A stretch of DNA of 14,970 nt from Verrucomicrobiota bacterium (GTDB lineage Bacteria > Verrucomicrobiota > Verrucomicrobiia > Limisphaerales > UBA11358), in the NCBI GenBank assembly GCA_026225155.1, contig JAMFSG010000235.1, positions 1 through 14,970 of the forward strand, in the 5' to 3' direction. Within the stretch, counting starts at the first letter, position 1, and each line of letters opens with the position of its first letter. The notes under the pieces were generated by a model, which saw only the letters and a list, made by a program, of their open reading frames with translations, searched no databases and was not told the origin of the DNA. Made by a program: the position numbers and the translations under genes. Below are positions 13,979 through 14,970 of the stretch, piece after piece.

Positions 13979-14953
13979 TTAACCACCGATGGCGGTCATT
14001 GGGCGCAACGGTTGATATTGCCCGCGGAATTGGTGATCCAGCGGTTTTAAGCGCAGCGCTTCCAGAAAAATTTTCCGCAGCGATTCATCATCGTCGTTGT
14101 TTCGAAGTGCCGCGCGCAAATCAATTTCGCCATGGTCGCCGAGGCACGGACGGATTTTCCCGTCGGCCGTGAGCCGCATTTTGTTGCATGTTTCGCAAAA
14201 ATGCAGATTCGTCATCGCGCCGATAAAGCCGACGAGCGCACCGGTTTTTTTAAGCTGATAATATCTGGCTGGCCCGTGGCCGAGCCGACAATCGGGCTGG
14301 GGAATCAGTTCGTCATGCTGACTTAACAGGCGCATGGCGTCGCCGATGGGCAGGAAATTTTTCTCGGTCAAAACGTCCGTCCGCGTCAGCGGCATCAATT
14401 CAATGAAGCGCAGGGGCAATCCATGTTCCGCCGCGAAGAGTGCCAGCGGCCACAGTTCCTGTTCATTGACGCCGCGCATAAGAACGCAGTTCAACTTTAC
14501 GCGTTCAAACCCGGCGGCCAGCGCGGCGCGAATACCCGCGAGCACGGCATCCAAGTTTCCGCCGGTGATGCGCCGGTAAATTTCAGGATCCAACGCGTCG
14601 AGACTCACGTTCGCCGTCCGCAATCCGGCGGCGTGTAAAATTCCCGCGAGCGCGGCCAGCTTGGTTCCGTTCGTCGAAAGACCGACGCTTTCCACGCCGG
14701 GAATCGCCGTAATCGTGCGGATAATTTCCGGCACGTCACCGCGCACGAGCGGTTCGCCGCCCGTCAGCCGGAATTTGCGGAAGCCCAATCCCGCCGCCAC
14801 CCTCACGACGCGTACAATTTCTTCTGCCGTCAAATGATCAGTCTTGCGCTCCCAACCCTTGTAACCTTCCGGCATGCAGTAGAGGCACCGCTCATTGCAA
14901 CGGTCAGTCACCGAAATGCGCAGATAATCAATTTTTCGTCCGAACGAATCCAT
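13979..14953 (-). CDS. moaA: GTP 3',8-cyclase MoaA (molybdenum cofactor biosynthesis)
   Basis: A 324-residue radical-SAM enzyme, full length for the family. With MoaC it converts GTP to cyclic pyranopterin monophosphate, the first stage of molybdenum cofactor synthesis, in the cytoplasm. The radical-SAM cluster motif is Cys19-x3-Cys23-x2-Cys26, followed by the SAM-binding TGGEP (64-68). The second 4Fe-4S cluster that binds GTP is Cys253-x2-Cys256-x13-Cys270. The protein ends in Gly-Gly, the conserved C-terminal pair needed for activity. All key residues are therefore present. The ATG is at 14953, only 17 bases from the window edge, so any upstream promoter or molybdenum-cofactor riboswitch is out of view. 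The next gene downstream is not a moa gene, so this may be the end of its operon. Confidence 0.97.
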   Translation of the reverse strand: MDSFGRKIDYLRISVTDRCNERCLYCMPEGYKGWERKTDHLTAEEIVRVVRVAAGLGFRKFRLTGGEPLVRGDVPEIIRTITAIPGVESVGLSTNGTKLAALAGILHAAGLRTANVSLDALDPEIYRRITGGNLDAVLAGIRAALAAGFERVKLNCVLMRGVNEQELWPLALFAAEHGLPLRFIELMPLTRTDVLTEKNFLPIGDAMRLLSQHDELIPQPDCRLGHGPARYYQLKKTGALVGFIGAMTNLHFCETCNKMRLTADGKIRPCLGDHGEIDLRAALRNNDDDESLRKIFLEALRLKPLDHQFRGQYQPLRPMTAIGG

Positions 14954-14970
14954 ATTTTCTCAAAACTTAG

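Overview
The window comes from a Gram-negative bacterium: it has an outer-membrane efflux lipoprotein, mid-range GC, and very few Shine-Dalgarno sites. A member of the Verrucomicrobiota (Pedosphaera/Limisphaerales type) is my best guess. That guess rests on sequence style and on a palindromic GGTAGGGC...GCCCTACC repeat that I associate from memory with those genomes. No phylogeny was run, so it stays an inference.

Positions 1-9380 form one functional unit, a sigma-factor-controlled lipid-modification locus. On the plus strand an ECF sigma factor (7927-8586) overlaps the gene for an RskA-type membrane anti-sigma factor (8583-9380). Divergently, on the minus strand, nine closely packed genes run from 7786 to beyond the left edge. 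In order they encode an acyl-lipid desaturase, a flavin amine-oxidase-like protein, a DUF1365 protein, a cyclopropane-fatty-acid-synthase-like methyltransferase, a DUF1475-like membrane protein, a DUF2062 membrane protein, a DUF1295 membrane protein (frameshifted as given), a second methyltransferase resembling plant coclaurine N-methyltransferases, and a cut-off alpha/beta hydrolase lipoprotein. Four junctions are 4-base ATGA/GTGA overlaps. The core set of sigma, RskA, FAD protein, DUF1365, CFA-like enzyme and DUF1295 matches the Mycobacterium tuberculosis sigK neighbourhood (Rv0444c-Rv0449c). It also recalls the RpoE/ChrR-dependent furan/methyl-fatty-acid genes of Rhodobacter. The likely job is oxidative or methyl modification of acyl chains already in membrane phospholipid, switched on by an envelope signal. 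The 140-base divergent region holds a palindrome whose two arms each look like an ECF -35 (GCATCC), each followed after exactly 16 bases by a CG-starting -10, one pointing each way.

Two oddities lie inside this cluster. A 96-bp, three-hairpin palindromic repeat is inserted in frame in the CFA-like gene, adding 32 residues next to the presumed active-site loop. The DUF1295 gene lacks one base in a G run.

Positions 9437-13526 (minus strand) are a broken RND multidrug-efflux operon: an intact outer-membrane factor, an intact membrane-fusion protein, and only the C-terminal 40% or so of the RND pump. The stretch 13527-13978 holds an unrecognised small reading frame and a strong imperfect hairpin. 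Positions 13979-14953 (minus) encode a complete MoaA, the first enzyme of molybdenum cofactor synthesis, with no visible functional link to the rest.
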